NCBI RefSeq assembly: GCF_014884385.1
Contig: NZ_WKFH01000003.1
Span: 3,442,001-3,506,000, forward strand
Length of the DNA: 64,000 nt
From: Phycobacter azelaicus
GTDB lineage: Bacteria; Pseudomonadota; Alphaproteobacteria; Rhodobacterales; Rhodobacteraceae
Reading direction: 5' to 3'
The translations under genes and the position numbers were made by a program. Below, piece after piece: positions 60,172-64,000 of this stretch. Under the pieces are notes generated by a model. That model searched no databases, was not told the DNA's origin, and saw nothing but the letters and a program-made list of their open reading frames with translations. How positions within the stretch are numbered: position 1 is the first letter of the stretch; each line of letters begins with the position of its first letter.

Positions 60172-61554
60172 TTATTTGCTGAGCCGTGCCTTTGGGTATC
60201 CCGCCCCCCGAACAGCCACCAACGCCGCTTCACCGGCGCCAGCCTGCGCGAACGGCCCCGCCAGAACCACCTTGTAGCTTTGCCCTTTGCGAGTGACCGT
60301 TCCAAGACGCACAGGCAGTCCGGTACGCCGAGCAAGGACCTGCGCGGCAGCGCGGGCAGCCTCCGCGTCTGCAAAGGTCGCCGCGCGCACGTAGCGACGC
60401 GGCGACGGATCAGCCTCAGGTCCGGATGTAGTCGGCCCTGAGCGGGTCGAAAGACGCATGACCAGGGGGCCGCGCGCATCTGCGGCAGGATTTTGCGCGG
60501 CTGCACCGCTCAAACGAACAGTCTGTCGATCAACCGGCCTGCGCACCAGTTTTCGCGGCACAGTGTCTGTCCAGATCTCGGCCATCTGGGCATCGCCTTC
60601 CGGCGTCCCCCGCCCGCGCATGGCATTCATTCGATCATCGTCCCGCTCCACCAGCACATAGCCCGGAGGAACAATTGACTGATGGCGGATTGCGGCAGGT
60701 GCGGCTGTGCGCTCGGCCCGATGTGGATTCAGCCGATCATCGTCCCAGACCGCGCGATAACCCTCAGGAATTTCGATATCCGTGGTGTAGCGCCGCTCCT
60801 GATAAACATGGGTCGGCAGGATCCGGGTGTTGGGCGCCAGTTGCAGGGATGAATTCCGGTCGTCGCGCCCGTAGGTAATGGGAGATTCCGTCTGCGGGCC
60901 GCAGCGCACATTCGGACCTGAATTGATATACTTCTGACTGAGCGCCGACGCACCGGGGCAACCTGCGGCCGCTGGTGCCTCCTCTTCCATCACAGGGGAT
61001 GGCGCTGTCACGATCGGAGCAGGTTTCACCACTCTTTGCGGCGCGGGTGCGGTCACCCGGGCCGGGGTAGCGCTTGTCGTGCTTGCCGTGCGACGCGGTT
61101 TCGCCGTTGTCACGACAGAAGGGGCTGCAGTTGGCGCTGCGGCCGGTGCAGACCGAGGCTGCGCCGGGCGGGAAGCAGCAGTTGCGACGCTGGCGGCAGC
61201 CTTATTATCGGTGGCATCGGGCTGCTGCGCTCCCGGCAGGGTAATCACCTCGAATGTGGGGGCGGTTTGAGTGCGGGGTTTGGTAGCCCCTTCAACCACG
61301 GTAGGCTGATAGCCGCACAATTGCTTGCGACTGCGGGTGACGCGCGGCACCCAGTTCACATTGCCGTCGATGCCCGCGCGAATGAAAATACAGCCTCGGC
61401 TGTCGACATACTGCTTCCCCTTATAGGACGCAGGTGGAATTTCGGCCGGCGGACCTGCCGCGCGCAGGGTTTGGGCTTCGGCCCCTTGTGATCCGCCCTG
61501 CAATCCCAAAGTGCCTGCAATGATGGCGAGCGCGACAATTCTTGTTATTCTCAT
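60172..61554 (-). CDS. SPOR-domain protein, exported
   Basis: The 460-residue protein has a signal peptide (VALAIIAGTLGLQGGSQGAEAQ), a CxF-type region with a conserved KQYVDSRGCIFIRAGIDGNVNWVPRVTRSRKQLCGY segment common in alphaproteobacterial SPOR proteins, a long Pro/Ala/Thr-rich linker, and a C-terminal SPOR domain (RYVRAATFADAEAARAAAQVLARRTGLPVRLG, SYKVVLAGPF) that binds denuded peptidoglycan. A cell-division or envelope role is expected. It is convergent with the protease gene. Confidence 0.9.
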   Translation of the reverse strand: MRITRIVALAIIAGTLGLQGGSQGAEAQTLRAAGPPAEIPPASYKGKQYVDSRGCIFIRAGIDGNVNWVPRVTRSRKQLCGYQPTVVEGATKPRTQTAPTFEVITLPGAQQPDATDNKAAASVATAASRPAQPRSAPAAAPTAAPSVVTTAKPRRTASTTSATPARVTAPAPQRVVKPAPIVTAPSPVMEEEAPAAAGCPGASALSQKYINSGPNVRCGPQTESPITYGRDDRNSSLQLAPNTRILPTHVYQERRYTTDIEIPEGYRAVWDDDRLNPHRAERTAAPAAIRHQSIVPPGYVLVERDDDRMNAMRGRGTPEGDAQMAEIWTDTVPRKLVRRPVDRQTVRLSGAAAQNPAADARGPLVMRLSTRSGPTTSGPEADPSPRRYVRAATFADAEAARAAAQVLARRTGLPVRLGTVTRKGQSYKVVLAGPFAQAGAGEAALVAVRGAGYPKARLSK

Positions 61555-61680
61555 GACTGAGCCCCACAACATATGGGCGCACGATGCCTGAAAATGAATT
61601 TTGAGTAAACCCGGCCATGGGACAATCTGCTGCCAATACCGGAAATTGTTGCCGCCTCACAGCATCCGGGAATGCGGCAG

Positions 61681-61705
61681 CGGCGCCCGAAGCTTCCGGG
61701 CGCCG
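61681..61705. repeat. Strong hairpin after upp
   Basis: CGGCGCCCGAAGCTTCCGGGCGCCG forms a long, nearly perfect stem nine bases past the upp stop on the minus strand. No clear T-run follows, so it may stabilise the 3' end or act with Rho. Confidence 0.55.
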
Positions 61706-61713
61706 ATAGATGC

Positions 61714-62346
61714 TTACTTGGTGCCGAACATTCGGTCACCGGCATCGCCAAGGCCCGGCATGATATAGCCCTTTTCATTGAGTTCACGATCCAGTGAAGC
61801 CGTCACGATCGGAACATCCGGATGCGCCTCTTTCATGCGGGCGACCCCTTCCGGCGCGGCCAGAAGACACAGGAAGCGGATATTGTTTGCGCCAGCCTCC
61901 TTCAAGAGGTCGATCGCCGCCGCCGAGGAATTACCCGTGGCCAGCATCGGGTCGACCGCGATCACCAGACGATCCTTCAGCCCTTCGGGGGCCTTGAAGT
62001 AATATTGCACCGGCTGCAGGGTCTCTTCATCGCGGTAAAGGCCCACAAAGCCGACGCGGGCCGAGGGGATCAGTTCCAGCACGCCATCCAGCATCCCGTT
62101 TCCTGCCCGCAGGATCGACACCAGCGCCAATTTCTTGCCTGCCAGGATCGGCGCTTCCATCTCTTCCATCGGGGTGTCGATGGTGGTGGTGGTCAGCGGC
62201 ATTTCGCGGGTGATCTCATAGGCCAAGAGCTGTGTGATCTCGCGCAGAAGGCGGCGGAAGCCCGCCGTCGAGGTGCCCTTATCCCGCATCAGGGTCAGCT
62301 TGTGCTGCACAAGCGGGTGATCGACAACGGTCAGATGTTCGGACAT
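61714..62346 (-). CDS. upp: Uracil phosphoribosyltransferase
   Basis: The 210-residue salvage enzyme makes UMP from uracil and PRPP. It begins [23 protein letters not shown], the typical UPRT start; the PRPP loop is [21 protein letters not shown] (about 128-148), and the uracil-binding [18 protein letters not shown] forms the C-terminus. It lies 79 bp downstream of deoB in the same direction, grouping pyrimidine and deoxynucleoside salvage. Confidence 0.97.
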   Translation of the reverse strand: MSEHLTVVDHPLVQHKLTLMRDKGTSTAGFRRLLREITQLLAYEITREMPLTTTTIDTPMEEMEAPILAGKKLALVSILRAGNGMLDGVLELIPSARVGFVGLYRDEETLQPVQYYFKAPEGLKDRLVIAVDPMLATGNSSAAAIDLLKEAGANNIRFLCLLAAPEGVARMKEAHPDVPIVTASLDRELNEKGYIMPGLGDAGDRMFGTK

Positions 62347-62425
62347 GACGGCATTCTCCTGCAGAAATCGTTGCTCCCTCTTATGCGCCCTTGCCCCGGA
62401 CAGGCAAGCCGGAAGGGCAAAGCGA

Positions 62426-63640
62426 TCACAGAAAGCTGCGCCCGGGCCCGTCGCTGGATACGCCAAGGTGGCTGGCCACCGAAACGCCCACATCTGCAAA
62501 GGCACGGGCGCCAATGCTACCCGCCTGCCCCGAGCCTGCAACCAGAACCGGCACCTGTTCACGGGTGTGATCGGTTCCCGGCCATGATGGATCGTTGCCA
62601 TGATCCGCCGTCAGCACCATGACGTCCCCATCGCGCAAACCCGGCAGCAGCTTGCCGATCTCGCCGTCGAACCATTCGAGCGCGCGAGCATAGCCCGAGA
62701 TATCGCGGCGGTGGCCATAAAGACTGTCGAATTCCACGAAATTGGCAAAGGTGAGGTTGCCCTCTTCGGCCGTATCGATGGCTTCGGCCAGATGCCCCAT
62801 CAGATCCGCATCGCTGCCCTTCTTGAGGGTATCGATACCGCTCATGGTGAAGATATCACCGATCTTGCCGATGGCATGAACCTTGCGCCCTGCCTCCTGC
62901 ACCCAGTTGGTGAGTAGCTTTGCCGGGGGCGCAATGGCGAAATCGCGCCGGTTGGTGGTGCGCGTGAAACCCGTCTCGGGTTTGCCGACAAAGGGCCGCG
63001 CGATCACCCGGCCCACTTTCATCTCATGAAGGCGCGGCGCCACCACGCGGCACAGATCCAACAGACGCTCCAGTCCGAAGGTTTCCTCATGGGCGGCGAT
63101 CTGAAAGACGCTGTCGGCTGAGGTATAGCAGATCGGCGCTCCGGTCTGCATATGCTCGGCCCCGTGGCGCGCGATAATATCAGTGCCCGAGGCATGACAA
63201 TTCCCGAGGATCCCCGGTGCATCCGCCGCCTGTGCCACGAAATCGCTCAGATCTTCGGGAAAGGCCGGGTCCGTATCGGGGAAGAAATGCCAGTTCCAGG
63301 GCACCGGCAGGCCCGCCAGCTCCCAATGGCCCGAGGGGGTGTCCTTGCCGGGGCTGACCTCGGCGGCGCAGCCCCACAGACCTTCGGGCGTCGCATCAAG
63401 CCCAGGAAAGGGAACGGATGAGGCCAGCCGCATGGCAGAACCAAGGCCCAGCCGGTTCAGGTTGGGCAGGTTCAGCGGCCCGCTCCGCCCCTCTTCAGCG
63501 CGCCCCTCGGCGCAGGCCTGGGCGATATGGGCCAGCGTATTGGCACCCAGATCCGGCAAGTCACCGTTGTAGAAGCGCTCCGCATCCGGTGCACCGCCAA
63601 TGCCAACGGAATCCATCACAACGAGAAAGGCGCGGGCCAT
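62426..63640 (-). CDS. deoB: Phosphopentomutase
   Basis: A 404-residue alkaline-phosphatase superfamily enzyme that interconverts ribose or deoxyribose 1- and 5-phosphate. It has the N-terminal metal site [17 protein letters not shown] (about 7-23), the cap domain region [18 protein letters not shown], and C-terminal metal ligands in [31 protein letters not shown]. Its ATG overlaps the deoA stop (TGATG). Confidence 0.97.
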   Translation of the reverse strand: MARAFLVVMDSVGIGGAPDAERFYNGDLPDLGANTLAHIAQACAEGRAEEGRSGPLNLPNLNRLGLGSAMRLASSVPFPGLDATPEGLWGCAAEVSPGKDTPSGHWELAGLPVPWNWHFFPDTDPAFPEDLSDFVAQAADAPGILGNCHASGTDIIARHGAEHMQTGAPICYTSADSVFQIAAHEETFGLERLLDLCRVVAPRLHEMKVGRVIARPFVGKPETGFTRTTNRRDFAIAPPAKLLTNWVQEAGRKVHAIGKIGDIFTMSGIDTLKKGSDADLMGHLAEAIDTAEEGNLTFANFVEFDSLYGHRRDISGYARALEWFDGEIGKLLPGLRDGDVMVLTADHGNDPSWPGTDHTREQVPVLVAGSGQAGSIGARAFADVGVSVASHLGVSSDGPGRSFL

Positions 63641-64000
63641 CAGGTGATCCTTTCGTAGACAAGTGGTGGGAAGTCCGGGGCCTTAGCTGAAATGGTGATC
63701 GCAGCAACAAGCTCTGCGGCGGCGCGGTCGGCAGCCTCTTCCCGGGCGGCATGGATGCGCGCCAGTGGCGTGCCACGCGACACTTTGGCTCCGAGCCGGA
63801 GCATATCCGACATACCAACCGACGGATCGACCGGATCGCTTTCCACCATACGCCCACCGCCAAGTCGCACCACGGCAAGGCCCAGCGCCTCTCCATCGAT
63901 GGCGCTGATATAACCCGTCTTTGGTGCGGCGACCTCGCGGATGACGTTGGCCTCAGGCAGGACACGCCGCCAGTCAGTGGCAAAATCGCTTGGCCCGCCC
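63640..64000 (-). CDS. deoA: Thymidine phosphorylase, C-terminal part (window edge)
   Basis: The frame is open from the window end and encodes the last 119 residues of a pyrimidine nucleoside phosphorylase: FATDWRRVLPEANVIREVAAPKTGYISAIDGEALGLAVVRLGGGR and VDPSVGMSDMLRLGAKVSRGTPLARIHAAREEAADRAA, the conserved C-terminal barrel-sandwich domain. It cleaves thymidine to thymine and deoxyribose-1-phosphate, feeding DeoB. It continues beyond the window and overlaps deoB by one base. Confidence 0.95.
   Translation of the reverse strand, partial: GGPSDFATDWRRVLPEANVIREVAAPKTGYISAIDGEALGLAVVRLGGGRMVESDPVDPSVGMSDMLRLGAKVSRGTPLARIHAAREEAADRAAAELVAAITISAKAPDFPPLVYERIT

Overview
The window looks like chromosome from an alphaproteobacterium of the Rhodobacteraceae (roseobacter group), judged from gene content and codon style. 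It is GC-rich housekeeping DNA interrupted at about 12.6-48.1 kb by an accessory island bounded by two identical, inverted tRNA-Asn genes. No species can be named from the sequence alone.

Left chromosomal flank (1-12.6 kb): an ExoY-type sugar transferase, an AraC regulator, a degenerate KDGal-kinase-like protein, a TetR regulator with a candidate palindromic operator, an acyl-CoA dehydrogenase, a DinB-like TIGR03084 protein, an APH-fold kinase-like protein, a Gly/His-rich protein, an EAL-domain protein, an EnvZ-like histidine kinase and an MBL-fold hydrolase.

Island part 1 (12.7-19.8 kb): next to tRNA-Asn(+) lie a convergent restriction-modification pair (gamma-class N6 methyltransferase and PLD-family nuclease) and decayed phage-like genes. 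One of these is the C-terminal part of a large terminase, abutting an IS3-family element that has no target duplication.

Island part 2 (19850-48054): an integrated mobilizable plasmid-like element flanked by 47-bp direct repeats of the tRNA-Asn 3' end. It encodes a tyrosine integrase and an excisionase-like protein at opposite ends, RepA with four tandem 21-bp iterons, ParA and a partner, a serine resolvase, MobC and a MOBP-type relaxase, and a VirD4-like coupling protein. It has no type IV secretion channel genes, so it should depend on a helper. A candidate nic site implies that ardA and ardC enter a recipient early, and both are oriented so that the transferred strand is their template. 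Cargo includes an AT-rich lipoprotein/secreted-protein locus, a YidD-like gene, and a tightly overlapping operon: RHH protein, MmeI-like methyltransferase with an apparently dead nuclease domain, small ORF, SF2 helicase, GIY-YIG nuclease, DUF262. I regard this operon as the best candidate for a poorly described restriction-like defence system. A second IS3 element cuts it and joins it to the remains of another operon (truncated unknown gene, four-helix membrane protein, HNH nuclease).

Right chromosomal flank (48.1-64 kb): a phosphorelay locus (molybdopterin-fold periplasmic protein, hybrid kinase, divergent NarL-type regulator) whose Hpt domain is cut off by an in-frame TAA; then a ManC-like protein lacking its nucleotide-binding signature, cytochrome P450, TfoX C-terminal protein, Ndk, an MFS exporter, an ABC-F protein, MarC, a retropepsin-like protease, a SPOR protein, and the nucleoside salvage genes upp, deoB and deoA (partial).
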